In this document: positions 8,465-17,525 of the stretch, piece by piece
Layout of the letters: every line of letters begins with the position of its first letter
Numbering within the stretch: the stretch's first letter is position 1
Assembly (NCBI GenBank): GCA_963697965.1
Contig: OY969108.1
Coordinates: 1,116,001-1,180,000, forward strand
Length of the DNA: 64,000 nt
Direction: 5' to 3'
Source of the DNA: JAPLJC01 sp963697965
Lineage (GTDB): Bacteria > Desulfobacterota > Desulfobaccia > Desulfobaccales > 0-14-0-80-60-11
Position numbers and translations under genes: made by a program
The notes under the pieces: model-generated
Told to the model about the DNA's origin: nothing
Database searches by the model: none
What the model saw: the letters and a program-made list of their open reading frames with translations, nothing else

Positions 8465-9703
8465 ATGATCGCCCACGTCGCTTCCTGGGTGCTGCCGGTG
8501 AACCGTCCCCCCATCCGTGATGGGGCGGTGCTGGTTGCGGACGGGGTGATCCGGGCGGTGGGCCCGGCCCGGGAGGTCTTGTCCTCCTTTGGGTCTTCCC
8601 GGCCTTCTTCGCCAGGGTCGGGATGCCGGGGATTGATCTGCGACCACGGCCCTGGGGCCATCTTGCCGGGGCTGGTCAATTGCCATACCCACCTCGAATT
8701 TTCCGCCCTGGCCGGACGGATTCCGCCGCAGGAGCGTTGGCGGGATTGGCTGGAGGCCGCCCTAACGGCCCGGGAGGCCCTGGCCCCCGGGGAAGTTGCC
8801 CAAGGCATTCTCCGGGGCCTGGAGGCCCTGCGCCGCCATGGCACTGCCCTGGTGGGCGAGGTCAGCAACACCGGCGCCTCACTCGAGCACCTGGAAAACA
8901 GCGGCCTGGCCTACCAGCTGTTTTACGAATGTTTGGGCTTCAACCTCCTGGAGCCTGTGGATCTGGTGGAATCGTTTCCCTTCCTGGCCGAACCCAGGGT
9001 GGCTGCCAGCCCTTGGGTCTCCGCCGCCGCCCATGCGCCCTATTCCGTTTCTGCGGCCCTGTTTCGAGCCATCAGCCGTTGGAACGACACCGGAGGCCGC
9101 CCGCAAATGGTGCACCTGGGAGAATCCCGGGAAGAGCTGGCCTTGCTGGCGGAGGGCAACGGCTTTTTGCGGGACTTGCTCAAGCGGCGGGGACGGTGGC
9201 TCGATGCCTTTCAGCCGCCGGGTGAGAGCCCGGCTGCCTATTTGCAGCACCTGGGGTTCCTTTCGCCTCGCACCCTGGCGGTGCACGGCGTCTGGCTGGA
9301 TGAGGCGGATTGGCGCCTGCTGGTTGAAAGCCGCACCTGGCTAGTCCTTTGCCCCCGGGCCAACCGCTACACCGGGTCGGGGCTGGCGCCGGTGGACCGG
9401 CTGCTTGAGGCCCGGGTCAACCTGGCCCTGGGCACCGACTCCCTGGCGGGCAATTGGGACCTGAATCTCTTCGGGGAGATTGACTGGCTCCAGCGGACCT
9501 TTCCCACCTGCCCCGGAGACTTGTGGCTGCGCCTGGCCACCCTCAACGGCGCCCGGGCCCTGGGCAGAGACCGGGACCTGGGAAGTCTGGAGCCGGGGAA
9601 AAAGGCGGCTTTGGGGTTTATCCCCCTGAATAAGCCGGGAGCAGATTTTTGGCAGGAACTCTTTGCGGCCGGGGCTGCAGGGAAATTTCGCTGGCTGGGA
9701 TAA
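8465..9703 (+). CDS. mqnX: Amidohydrolase, probable aminodeoxyfutalosine deaminase
   Basis: COG0402-type amidohydrolase of 412 residues. Metal and catalytic residues are visible: HTHLEF with H74 and H76, MVHLGES (His plus Glu), LAVHGVWLDEAD (His) and LALGTDSLAGN (Asp). Members of this family have been shown to deaminate aminodeoxyfutalosine to futalosine, and the gene sits inside the mqn block, so that role is strongly supported by context. The start at 8465 gives MIAHVASWVLPVNRPPIRDGA, the normal beginning of the beta-sandwich domain. The frame is open upstream to 8285, but that extension overlaps the nucleosidase gene and has no family similarity. A 14-codon out-of-frame ORF (8424-8468) overlaps the start as ATGA. 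Confidence 0.85.
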   Translation: MIAHVASWVLPVNRPPIRDGAVLVADGVIRAVGPAREVLSSFGSSRPSSPGSGCRGLICDHGPGAILPGLVNCHTHLEFSALAGRIPPQERWRDWLEAALTAREALAPGEVAQGILRGLEALRRHGTALVGEVSNTGASLEHLENSGLAYQLFYECLGFNLLEPVDLVESFPFLAEPRVAASPWVSAAAHAPYSVSAALFRAISRWNDTGGRPQMVHLGESREELALLAEGNGFLRDLLKRRGRWLDAFQPPGESPAAYLQHLGFLSPRTLAVHGVWLDEADWRLLVESRTWLVLCPRANRYTGSGLAPVDRLLEARVNLALGTDSLAGNWDLNLFGEIDWLQRTFPTCPGDLWLRLATLNGARALGRDRDLGSLEPGKKAALGFIPLNKPGADFWQELFAAGAAGKFRWLG

Positions 9704-9756
9704 TCTGACCACTGTCCTTACTTACTTTAGCGGATCGCTTTCTTTTGGAGGCCGAC

Positions 9757-10584
9757 ATGCTTTCCCAGGCCCGTCTCGGTCGGATCGAGTACCTCAACGT
9801 GCTGCCCATCTATTTTGCCCTGGAGAACCTCTCCGGGGAGAACGGTTTTCAGATGGTGCGGGGCACCCCGGCGGAACTGAACGCCGCCATGCGCCGGGGA
9901 GAGGTGGACCTGGGCTCCATTTCCGCCATGGAATACGGCCGCCATCCGGGGTCTTATCTGTTGCTTCCGGACCTCTCCATCAGCTCCCGGGGACCGGTGG
10001 GCAGCGTGCTCCTCTTCAGCCGGGTGCCCTTTAGGGAGCTTAATGGCCAGAGCATCCGGGTGAGCGCCGCCTCGGCCAGCGGCGCCGCTCTCCTTAAGGT
10101 GCTGCTGGCCGAGCTCTTCGGGGTGACCGCCCATTTTCACCGCGGTCCCCTGGCCGGCGACTCCCCGGGGGCGGCTGCCGCAGACCTGGCCATCGGCGAT
10201 GAAGCCCTGCGCCTTAAACGGGACGGGGCCGGGCCCTTTGAGCTGGATTTGGGCGCCGCCTGGCAGGAACTCACCGGCCTGCCCTTCGTCTTTGGGGTCT
10301 GGGCGGTGCGCCGTGACTTTGCCCAGGCCCGGCGCCAGGAAACGTTCGCCCTGCACCGGCAGTTGCTGGATTCCAAATCCTGGGGGCTCGGGTCGCTGCC
10401 GGCCTTGAGCCGCCTGGCCGCGGCTTCCTTCGGCATGACGCCGGAGGCGGTGCTGGCTTATTTCCAGCAATTGGATTATGCTTTAGGACCGGAGCACCAA
10501 CGGGGTTTGCGCACTTTCTTTCATTACTTATACGAGCAGGGGGAACTGCCGGAAGAGCCGCGGTTGGAATATTTTGAAGGGTAG
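9757..10584 (+). CDS. mqnA: Chorismate dehydratase
   Basis: First enzyme of the futalosine route: it dehydrates chorismate to 3-[(1-carboxyvinyl)oxy]benzoate. It has a periplasmic-binding-protein-like fold but is cytoplasmic. Seen: LGRIEYLNVLPIYFALE at the N terminus, GEVDLGSISAMEY, SSRGPVGSVLLFSR, and LAIGDEAL, all conserved in MqnA. The chosen ATG at 9757 gives 275 residues and is preceded by GGAG at a 6-base spacing; a TTG four codons earlier is less likely. It stands 53 bases after the amidohydrolase and 71 bases before the UbiD-type gene. Confidence 0.94.
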   Translation: MLSQARLGRIEYLNVLPIYFALENLSGENGFQMVRGTPAELNAAMRRGEVDLGSISAMEYGRHPGSYLLLPDLSISSRGPVGSVLLFSRVPFRELNGQSIRVSAASASGAALLKVLLAELFGVTAHFHRGPLAGDSPGAAAADLAIGDEALRLKRDGAGPFELDLGAAWQELTGLPFVFGVWAVRRDFAQARRQETFALHRQLLDSKSWGLGSLPALSRLAAASFGMTPEAVLAYFQQLDYALGPEHQRGLRTFFHYLYEQGELPEEPRLEYFEG

Positions 10585-10655
10585 CTGTCAGCGGTCAGCT
10601 AAAAATCTGACTGCTGACTGTTCACTGTTGAAAGCTATCCCCAAGGGATAAATAC

Positions 10656-12101
10656 ATGGGTTATCGCGATTTGCAGCAGTTTATCAAACGCCTGGAGCAG
10701 GCCGGGGAATTGGTGCGCCTCCGTGAGCCGGTGAGCCCCAGGTTGGAAATCACCGAGATCACCGACCGGGTCAGCAAGCGGGGCGGGCCGGCCCTGCTCT
10801 TTGAGGAGGTGCCGGGCTATACGATGCCGGTGCTGATGAACGCCTTCGGCTCCATGAAGCGCATGTGTCTGGCGCTGGAAGTGGACTCCCTGGACGGCAT
10901 CGCCGGGGAGTTGCTGGACTTCATGGAGGTGGAGGCCAATACCCTGATGAAAAAGCTGAAGCTCCTCCCCAAGCTGGCCCGCCTGGGGAGGATGTTCCCC
11001 AAAGAGGTCTCCCGGGGCCCCTGCCAGGAAGTGGCGCTCACCGGCGACGATATCGACCTGGGGCAGCTCCCGGTCCTCACCTGTTGGCCCGGGGACGGCG
11101 GTCCTTTCATCACCTTGCCCGCGGTCTTCACCAGGCATCCCGAGACCGGGCGGCGCAACGTGGGCATGTACCGCCTCCAGGTCTATGACGCCACGACCAC
11201 CGGCATGCACTGGCACGCTCATAAGGGAGGGGCCCAGCACTACCGGGTGGCGGAGGCCCGGGGAGAGGCGCTGCCCGTGGCGGTGGCCATCGGCGCCGAC
11301 CCCGCGGTCACCTATGCAGCCACCGCCCCCCTGCCCGAGGATATCGATGAAATCATCTTTGCCGGCTTCCTGCGGGGCGAACCGGTGGAAATGGTGAACT
11401 GCCTCACCCAGCCCTTGCAAGTGCCGGCGGAGTCGCAGATCGTCCTGGAAGGCTACGTGGCCCCCGGGGAGCGGCGCCGGGAAGGGCCTTTCGGCGACCA
11501 CACCGGCTACTATTCCCTGGCGGACGATTATCCGGTGTTCCACCTCACCGCCCTCACCCGGCGGCGCCGGCCTATCTACCCCGCCACCATCGTGGGCCGG
11601 CCCCCCATGGAAGACTGCTTCATGGCCAAGGCGACCGAACGCATCTTCTTGCCCCTGATCCAAAAGGCCCTGCCGGAACTGGTGGACCTGAACCTGCCGG
11701 TGGAGGGGGTGTTCCACAACCTGGCCTTCGTCTCCATCGACAAACGCTACCCGGGCCACGCTCGCAAGGTGATGTATGCCCTCTGGGGCCTGGGCCAGAT
11801 GATGTTCACCAAGATTATCGTGGTCTTTGACCGGGAAGTGGACGTCCAGGACCAGGCCCAGGTCCTCTGGCGCCTGGGTAACAACGTCGATCCCAAGCGG
11901 GACGTGGTCTTCTCCGAAGGCCCGGTGGACGCCCTGGACCATGCCGCCCCTCTGCCCCATTACGGCTCCAAAATGGGTATCGACGCCACCCGCAAGTGGC
12001 CCGAGGAGGGTTTTACCCGCCCCTGGCCGGAGGTGATCGAGATGGACCCGGAAATCCAAAGGAAGGTGGACGAGCTGTGGCCCAGACTGGGACTGAAATG
12101 A
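10656..12101 (+). CDS. mqnL: UbiD-family decarboxylase (MqnL type)
   Basis: Prenylated-FMN-dependent decarboxylase. In futalosine-pathway organisms this paralogue is proposed to decarboxylate the prenylated 1,4-dihydroxy-6-naphthoate. The 481-residue protein begins MGYRDLQQFIKRLEQAGELVRL and has ITEITDRVSKRGGPALLFE, RRNVGMYRLQVYD, HWHAHKGGAQHY, and REGPFGDHTGYY, the segment that carries the catalytic Glu of UbiD enzymes. Its stop overlaps the ATG of the following UbiX-type gene (ATGA), so the enzyme and the maker of its cofactor are translationally coupled. The assignment to menaquinone rather than ubiquinone rests on the neighbours. Confidence 0.85.
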   Translation: MGYRDLQQFIKRLEQAGELVRLREPVSPRLEITEITDRVSKRGGPALLFEEVPGYTMPVLMNAFGSMKRMCLALEVDSLDGIAGELLDFMEVEANTLMKKLKLLPKLARLGRMFPKEVSRGPCQEVALTGDDIDLGQLPVLTCWPGDGGPFITLPAVFTRHPETGRRNVGMYRLQVYDATTTGMHWHAHKGGAQHYRVAEARGEALPVAVAIGADPAVTYAATAPLPEDIDEIIFAGFLRGEPVEMVNCLTQPLQVPAESQIVLEGYVAPGERRREGPFGDHTGYYSLADDYPVFHLTALTRRRRPIYPATIVGRPPMEDCFMAKATERIFLPLIQKALPELVDLNLPVEGVFHNLAFVSIDKRYPGHARKVMYALWGLGQMMFTKIIVVFDREVDVQDQAQVLWRLGNNVDPKRDVVFSEGPVDALDHAAPLPHYGSKMGIDATRKWPEEGFTRPWPEVIEMDPEIQRKVDELWPRLGLK

Positions 12102-12658
12102 ACCGCTATGTGGTGGCCCTCACCGGGGCCTCGGGGATGATTTACGCCAAGGAACTCCTGGCCTATTTTGCCGGCCGGCCGGACCTGGAGGTGCACGCGG
12201 TGATCTCCGCTGTCGGAGAGCAGGTGCTGGCCCTGGAGTTGGGGCTGACCCCCGGGGAGCTGGCTCCCGGCGCTCACTGGCACCGGGTGGACGACCTCAC
12301 CGCCCCCCTGGCCAGCGGTTCCTTCAAGGCCCGGGCCATGGTGGTGGTCCCCTGCTCCATGGGGACCCTGGGGGCCATCGCCCAGGGAGCGGGCCGCAAC
12401 CTGATCCACCGGGCCGGCGACGTCTTCCTGAAGGAGCGGCGCTCCCTGATCCTGGTGGTGCGGGAGACGCCGCTGAGCCTTATTCACCTGAAGAACTTGA
12501 CCCGCGTGGCCGCGGCCGGGGCCATCGTCATGCCTGCCTGCCCCGGCTTTTATCATCGGCCCGCCACCCTGGAGGATATGTCCCGGCAGTTCGCCGGCCG
12601 CGTCCTGGACCTCCTGGGACTGGCGCACCAATTGGGGCCGCGCTGGGGGGAGAACTGA
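12098..12658 (+). CDS. mqnM: UbiX-family flavin prenyltransferase (MqnM type)
   Basis: Makes the prenylated FMN cofactor used by the UbiD-type decarboxylase encoded just upstream. It is 186 residues, the usual size. Visible motifs are the N-terminal Rossmann-like LTGASGMIYAKELL, VVPCSMGTLGAIAQGAGRNLI and LVVRETPLSLIHLKNL, which bind FMN and the dimethylallyl phosphate. The ATG at 12098 overlaps the mqnL stop codon by four bases. The UbiA-type gene follows after 50 bases containing a short GAAAACAGAAAAC repeat. Confidence 0.92.
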   Translation: MNRYVVALTGASGMIYAKELLAYFAGRPDLEVHAVISAVGEQVLALELGLTPGELAPGAHWHRVDDLTAPLASGSFKARAMVVVPCSMGTLGAIAQGAGRNLIHRAGDVFLKERRSLILVVRETPLSLIHLKNLTRVAAAGAIVMPACPGFYHRPATLEDMSRQFAGRVLDLLGLAHQLGPRWGEN

Positions 12659-12708
12659 GGCCGGCAGAAAACAGAAAACAGAAAACGGTTTAACCATCCC
12701 TGCCCACC

Positions 12709-13569
12709 ATGCGCCAATTCCTGCAAAACCTTTATGAATTATTGGAGATGATTAAGATCGGCCACAGCGTGCTGGCCCTGCCTTTTGCCTTCATGGGGGC
12801 CATGCTGGCGGCCCGGGGCCTGCCCGACGGCAGGACCGACTTCTATATCCTGATGGCCATGGTAGGCGCCCGGGCTGCCGCCATGGCCTTCAACCGCCTG
12901 GTGGACGCCCCTTTGGACGCCCTCAATCCCCGCACCCGGGATCGGGCCCTGCCCGCAGCCCGGGTGAGCCGCCGGGCCGCCTGGATGCTGACGATCTTGA
13001 GCGCCCTGGTTTTCATAGGGGCCGCGGCCCAGCTCAACCGGCTCTGTCTGCTGCTCTCGCCGCTCGCCTTGCTGGTGATCCTGGGATACTCCCTCACCAA
13101 GCGTTTTACCTCCCTCACCCACCTGGTGCTGGGTGCGAGCCTGGGGCTGGCCCCGCTGGGCGGCTGGCTGGCGGTGCGGGGCGACCTGAGTCCCTCGGTG
13201 CTGACGCTGGCCGCGGCAGTAATCTTTTGGGTGGCGGGTTTCGATATTCTCTACTCCCTCCAGGACGAAGAATTCGACCGCCGCCAGGGGCTCTCCTCCC
13301 TGCCGGCCAGGTTGGGGCCCACCGGCGCCAGGCGTCTGTCGGCCCTGTTTCACCTGGCCGCGGCCGCCTGCTTCGGCCTTACCGGCCTGCTGGCCGCTCT
13401 GGGAGCGGTCTATGCCGGGGCGGTGCTCCTCACCTCCCTGATATTGCTCTACCAGCATGTCCTGCTCTCCAGCCGGAAGCATTTGCGCCTGCCCCCGGCC
13501 TTCTTCACCCTGAACGGTCTGGTAGGTCTGGGCCTGGCCCTGGCCACCTGGCTGTCGCTGGCAGTTTAG
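12709..13569 (+). CDS. mqnP: UbiA-family prenyltransferase (MqnP type)
   Basis: Integral membrane prenyltransferase of 286 residues that attaches the polyprenyl tail to an aromatic acceptor, here most likely 1,4-dihydroxy-6-naphthoate. The first Asp-rich motif is AFNRLVDAPLDALNPRTRDRALPA and the second YSLQDEEFDRRQGL, the two Mg-diphosphate sites of the family. Eight to nine hydrophobic segments are spread along the chain. It is the last gene of the menaquinone block; a strong hairpin terminator lies about 100 bases downstream. No mqnD was seen in the window. Confidence 0.9.
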   Translation: MRQFLQNLYELLEMIKIGHSVLALPFAFMGAMLAARGLPDGRTDFYILMAMVGARAAAMAFNRLVDAPLDALNPRTRDRALPAARVSRRAAWMLTILSALVFIGAAAQLNRLCLLLSPLALLVILGYSLTKRFTSLTHLVLGASLGLAPLGGWLAVRGDLSPSVLTLAAAVIFWVAGFDILYSLQDEEFDRRQGLSSLPARLGPTGARRLSALFHLAAAACFGLTGLLAALGAVYAGAVLLTSLILLYQHVLLSSRKHLRLPPAFFTLNGLVGLGLALATWLSLAV

Positions 13570-13668
13570 GGTGGGCTCCCCTCTCTAACTATTTACCGAA
13601 ATATCCCTTCTCTGGTCTCCGGATAAGGGGGCGAGCACTGTTAAACGGCAGCACCGCCGATTTCACCG

Positions 13669-13691
13669 CGGCCCCTTTGGGGCCGTTTTTT
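13669..13691 (+). terminator. Rho-independent terminator after the menaquinone block
   Basis: Stem CGGCCCC (13669-13675), loop TTT, stem GGGGCCG (13679-13685), followed by six T residues (13686-13691). Confidence 0.9.
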
Positions 13692-13791
13692 GCTTTGGGG
13701 CAGCCCCTCTGAGAGAAGGGAATGCGAGCCCGGGCGCCAGGCAAACCCGGGTTGTCATCCCTAGGGCATAGGTGATATGGTGAGGCGGGCC

Positions 13792-13819
13792 TTGCCCGGG
13801 AGGGCGAATACTTTATAAT
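13792..13819 (+). promoter_or_regulatory. Promoter of the liv cluster
   Basis: TTGCCC (13792-13797), a 16-base spacer and a perfect TATAAT (13814-13819), 27 bases before the livH ATG. Confidence 0.55.
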
Positions 13820-13846
13820 GCAAATCCGGGAACCTGGTTAACGTCG

Positions 13847-14710
13847 ATGTTTCTCCAGCAATTACTCAACGGCCTCACCAGCGGCAGCGTTTACGCCCTC
13901 ATCGCCCTGGGCTACACCATGATCTATGGCATTTTGGGCCTGATCAACTTTGCCCAGGGAGAGATTTACATGTTCGGGGCCTTTGTGACGGTGCTGCTGC
14001 TGGCCGGCGGGCGGGTCCCCTTTCTTTTGGCCTGCGGCGCCGGGATGGCGGCGGCCGCCCTGCTGGGGGTGGTCCTGGAGCGTGTAGCCTTCCGGCCCTT
14101 GCGGGGCTCCCATCCCGTGGTACCCCTGATCAGCGCCATTGGCGCCTCCATCTTCCTGCAGAGCCTGGCCCTCCTGTTATTCGGCCCCAACAACCGGCCC
14201 TTTCCGGTGCAATTCGCCTTCAGTAGCCTGAAGATCGCCGGGGCGACGGTATCGACCCTGCAGGTGGCCATCCTGGTTGCAGCCCTGGGCTTTATGGGGC
14301 TGTTGCTGGTCTTCGTGCGTTATACCAGGTACGGCAAGGCCATTGTCGCCTGCGCCCTGGATCGAGACACCGCCCGCCTCATGGGCATCAACGTCGACCG
14401 CATGGTGGCCCTGACCTTTCTGATCGGCTCGGCCCTGAGCGGCGCCGCTGGCATTATGATGGCCATCTATTACAACGCCACCTACCCGCGCATGGGTCTG
14501 CTGCCCGGCCTCAAGGCCTTCAGCGCCGCGGTCCTGGGAGGGGTGGGCAATATTCCCGGGGCCATCCTGGGAGGGCTGCTCCTGGGGGTGGCCGAGAGCC
14601 TGGGGGCCGCCTATATCTCCTCTGGTTACAAGGACGCCATCGCCTTCGCCATCATGATTCTGGTGCTGCTTCTCCGGCCCCAGGGGATCCTGAGGGGGCG
14701 GGGAGACTGA
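13847..14710 (+). CDS. livH: Branched-chain amino acid-type ABC transporter permease LivH
   Basis: Inner-membrane permease of a hydrophobic amino-acid uptake (HAAT) ABC transporter, 287 residues. The start FLQQLLNGLTSGSVYALIALGYTMIYGILGLINFAQGE is the LivH signature; about eight membrane helices follow, ending in ILVLLLRPQGILRGRGD. It is the first gene of the cluster, and its TGA is one base before the livM ATG. The transported substrate is not fixed by sequence: HAAT systems also take up amides, urea or aromatic compounds. The downstream PaaK-type ligase and the absence of livK leave this open. Confidence 0.92.
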   Translation: MFLQQLLNGLTSGSVYALIALGYTMIYGILGLINFAQGEIYMFGAFVTVLLLAGGRVPFLLACGAGMAAAALLGVVLERVAFRPLRGSHPVVPLISAIGASIFLQSLALLLFGPNNRPFPVQFAFSSLKIAGATVSTLQVAILVAALGFMGLLLVFVRYTRYGKAIVACALDRDTARLMGINVDRMVALTFLIGSALSGAAGIMMAIYYNATYPRMGLLPGLKAFSAAVLGGVGNIPGAILGGLLLGVAESLGAAYISSGYKDAIAFAIMILVLLLRPQGILRGRGD

Positions 14711-14711
14711 G

Positions 14712-15584
14712 ATGACCGCCTATCTCCTGCATCTGGCCATCCTGGCTGGGATTTACATCATCCTCACGGTGGGCCTCAACCTGATTATCGGCTACGCCGG
14801 GCAAATTTCCCTGGGGCACGCCGCCTTCTTCGGCGTCGGCGCTTACGCCTCCGCCCTCATGGCCCTTAAGGTCCATTTTTCCTTCCCCCTGGCGGCCCTG
14901 GCCGCCATGCTGGTGGCGGCAGGGAGCGGCCTGGCCCTGGGCCTGCCCACCTTGAGATTGAAGGAGGATTACCTGGCCATCGTCACCCTGGGATTCGGGG
15001 TGATTCTGGACATGGTGTTCCTCAATCTGGACATCACCGGCGGGCCGGAGGGACTGGCGGGCATTCCTTCACCCAGCTTTTTCGGCCTGAGCTTCCGGCC
15101 TGCGGGCCGCTATCTGGTGCTGGTGGCAGTGGCTGTGGCCCTGGTCCTGATCCTGACCTGGCGCCTGGTGGAGTCCTATCACGGCCGGGCCTTGCGGGCC
15201 ATCCGGGATGATGAGACCACCGCCCAGGTCATGGGAATCAACACCTCGGCTTACAAGGTGGCCGTCTTCACACTGGCCGCGGCCCTGGCCGGCCTGGCCG
15301 GTTCCCTGTACGCCCATTACATCACCTTCATCAACCCGGAGTCCTTCGGTTTGCACACCTCTATCCTGATCCTGGCCATGGTGGTGCTGGGGGGCATGGG
15401 CTCCATGACGGGAGCGGTGATGGGTGCGGTGATCCTGACGGCCCTGCCGGAGGTGTTGCGTCAGTTCCAGTCCTACCAGGACCTGATCTACGGGGCGCTG
15501 CTGGTGGGTCTGCTGATCTTGAGGCCCGAAGGGTTGCTGGGCAAAGGCAAGTTGAGTTTAAAGTTCATAACTAAGAAAGAATAG
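14712..15584 (+). CDS. livM: Branched-chain amino acid-type ABC transporter permease LivM
   Basis: Second permease of the HAAT transporter, 290 residues. It starts at an ATG one base after the livH stop. Family segments are ILTVGLNLIIGYAGQISLGHAAFFGVGAYASALM, TLRLKEDYLAIVTLGFG, GRALRAIRDDETTAQVMGIN and LAMVVLGGMGSMTGAVMGAVIL, with a final RPEGLLGKGK tail. The short N terminus lacks the extra helices seen in enterobacterial LivM, as is common in deltaproteobacteria. A 181-base gap rich in GAAAAC repeats separates it from livF. Confidence 0.92.
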   Translation: MTAYLLHLAILAGIYIILTVGLNLIIGYAGQISLGHAAFFGVGAYASALMALKVHFSFPLAALAAMLVAAGSGLALGLPTLRLKEDYLAIVTLGFGVILDMVFLNLDITGGPEGLAGIPSPSFFGLSFRPAGRYLVLVAVAVALVLILTWRLVESYHGRALRAIRDDETTAQVMGINTSAYKVAVFTLAAALAGLAGSLYAHYITFINPESFGLHTSILILAMVVLGGMGSMTGAVMGAVILTALPEVLRQFQSYQDLIYGALLVGLLILRPEGLLGKGKLSLKFITKKE

Positions 15585-15592
15585 TTAAGGAA

Positions 15593-15765
15593 CGGTTTTC
15601 GGTTTTCGGTAAAAGCAAAAAATCTCAAGTCATTGGGCAAAGAGGGTTTGGAACCTATGAAGGTCACAATCCGGCAACTGATAGCCGTATATCTAAGATC
15701 GGCTATTCGAATAATACTAACATGTCATTAAACAACCGAAAACCGAAAACAGAAAACAGAAAACT
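15593..15765. repeat. Gap with A-rich GAAAAC-type short repeats
   Basis: Between livM and livF the sequence has GGTTTTCGGTTTTCGG near 15593 and its complement-type run CCGAAAACCGAAAACAG near 15737, forming an imperfect inverted pair about 130 bases apart. Similar runs occur at 12664-12690 and 36858-36878. No gene or clear ribosome-binding site for livF is visible. Confidence 0.5.
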
Positions 15766-16491
15766 GTGCTCACGTTGAAAAGTGTCCAGGCCGGATATGG
15801 CCGCCTGCCGGTGCTCAAGGGCGTCTCCGTGCACGTGCGGCCAGGCGAAGTGGTGACCCTGATCGGCGGCAACGGCGCCGGCAAGAGCACCATCCTGCGC
15901 ACCATCTGCGGGTTGCTCCGGGCGCATAAGGGGTCCCTGGAATTTGCCGGCCAGGACCTGACCCTGCTAACTCCCGAGCGCATTGTGGCCCTGGGTCTGG
16001 TCCTGGTCCCCGAGGGGCGCAGGGTCTTCCGGACCCTGAGCGTCACTGCCAACCTGGAGTTGGGGGCCTACACGCGGCGGGATAGAATCGAGGTGCGCCG
16101 GGACCTGGAGGAGCTGCGGCGGCGCTTCCCCATGCTGAAGGAGCGGGCCCAGCAGGCGGCCGGCACCTTGAGCGGCGGCGAGCAGCAAATTCTGGCCATG
16201 GGCCGGGCCCTCATGGCCAGGCCCCGCCTCCTGATGCTGGATGAGCCGTCCATGGGCCTGGCCCCCCGCATGGTGACCCAGATTTATGAAATTCTGGCGG
16301 AATTGAAGAAAACCGGGACTACCATTCTGTTGGTGGAGCAAAATGCCCGGGCCGCCCTGAAGGTGGCCGACCGGGGTTATGTCCTGGAGACCGGCCGCAT
16401 CATCCTGGATGGGACCGCCGCCGAACTGCGGGAAGACCCGGAGGTGCAGCGGGCTTACCTGGGCAAGGGTTATCGCGAGGTTTGGGAGTGA
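15766..16491 (+). CDS. livF: Branched-chain amino acid-type ABC transporter ATP-binding protein LivF
   Basis: ATPase of the HAAT transporter, 241 residues. Walker A GGNGAGKST, the LivF-type LVPEGRRVFRTLSVTANLELGAY, signature LSGGEQQILAMGRALM and Walker B LLMLDEPSMGLAP, then VEQNARAALKVADRGYVLETG. It starts at GTG 15766, directly aligned with the family start (MLTLKSVQAGYG). No Shine-Dalgarno sequence is visible; the preceding bases are an A-rich repeat. It lies before livG, the reverse of the common livGF order. Confidence 0.92.
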   Translation: MLTLKSVQAGYGRLPVLKGVSVHVRPGEVVTLIGGNGAGKSTILRTICGLLRAHKGSLEFAGQDLTLLTPERIVALGLVLVPEGRRVFRTLSVTANLELGAYTRRDRIEVRRDLEELRRRFPMLKERAQQAAGTLSGGEQQILAMGRALMARPRLLMLDEPSMGLAPRMVTQIYEILAELKKTGTTILLVEQNARAALKVADRGYVLETGRIILDGTAAELREDPEVQRAYLGKGYREVWE

Positions 16492-16601
16492 AAAGAAGCT
16501 CTCATTGACCAACCGCGGGCAGATGGTCAGCCTAAAGGATTCGCAGTCCTGGGTGGAAGCTGGCACCCTTCTCCGGAGCTCAGGTTTTAGCTGGTAAATT
16601 G

Positions 16602-17366
16602 ATGAGTTTATTAGTAATCAATAGTTTGACGAAGAAGTTCGGGGGGGTCCAGGCCCTGAACCGGGTCTCCTTCTCGGTGGCCGCCGGCGAGATCCTGGGT
16701 CTCATTGGGCCCAACGGCGCCGGCAAGACCACCTGCTTCAATCTCATCAATGGCCTCATCCCCCCCACCGCCGGCAGTCTGATGCTGGCCGGCCGGGAAC
16801 TGGTGGGCCTGCCGCCCTATCGCCGGGCGGCCCGGGGTCTGGCCCGCACCTTTCAGAATATCCAGCTTTTCGGGGGCATGACGGTGCTGGATAATATCCT
16901 GGTCGGCTACCACCTGGCCCAGAAGGCAGGAATTCTGGAGGCCCTCCTGCCCTTGCCCAGGGTGCGGCGGGCCAGGGATCAGGCCCGGGCGCGTTGCCGG
17001 GAGCTGCTCCGCCTGGTGGGCCTCACGCTTCAGGAGGACTGGCCGGCGGAGTCCCTGGCCTACGGCGAACAGCGGCGCCTGGAGATCGCCCGGGCCATGG
17101 CCCTCAAGCCGCGTTTGCTGCTCCTGGACGAACCTGCCGCCGGCCTCAACCCCCGGGAGACCGAAGATCTCATGGCCCTGCTGGAGGAGCTGCGGCGCCT
17201 GGGGACTACCCTGCTGCTCATCGAGCACGACATGAGCCTGGTGATGGGCCTCTGTGATCGCATCGTGGTTCTGGACCACGGCGAGGTCATCGCCAGCGGC
17301 CGGCCCCGGGAGATCCGCCGGGACCCCAGGGTCATCGAGGCCTATTTGGGTAAGGAAGGAGAATGA
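16602..17366 (+). CDS. livG: Branched-chain amino acid-type ABC transporter ATP-binding protein LivG
   Basis: Partner ATPase of LivF, 254 residues. Walker A GPNGAGKTTCFNLINGL, LivG-type GLARTFQNIQLFGGMTVLDNILVG, signature region LAYGEQRRLEIARAMA, Walker B LLLLDEPAAGLNP and LIEHDMSLVMGLCDRIVVLDHGEVIASG. The ATG at 16602 is preferred over a TTG one codon before. The cluster contains no periplasmic binding protein gene (livK); it may lie elsewhere in the genome. Confidence 0.92.
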   Translation: MSLLVINSLTKKFGGVQALNRVSFSVAAGEILGLIGPNGAGKTTCFNLINGLIPPTAGSLMLAGRELVGLPPYRRAARGLARTFQNIQLFGGMTVLDNILVGYHLAQKAGILEALLPLPRVRRARDQARARCRELLRLVGLTLQEDWPAESLAYGEQRRLEIARAMALKPRLLLLDEPAAGLNPRETEDLMALLEELRRLGTTLLLIEHDMSLVMGLCDRIVVLDHGEVIASGRPREIRRDPRVIEAYLGKEGE

Positions 17367-17384
17367 GCGCAACGAGGTCGCAGT

Positions 17385-17440
17385 AGGGGCGGCCATGGCA
17401 GAGGCTTTAAGCCTTGATCGGGTCGCCCGCTTCAGGTGGT
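17385..17440. repeat. GGCTTTAAGYCTTGATCGGG intergenic repeat, copy 1
   Basis: The stretch from GTAGGGGCGGCCATGGCAG to GGGTCGCCCGC shares AGGCTTTAAGNCTTGATCGGG and the flanking GGGGCG/CGCCC halves with 22873-22918. The halves are inverted. Confidence 0.65.
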
Positions 17441-17525
17441 TACTTTGACCCAAACAGGCTGGGCGCAGCCGCAAGGGCGACAGGTGAGCCAACCAGCGCC
17501 ACCAAAGTAAAAACGGGGTTTCATC

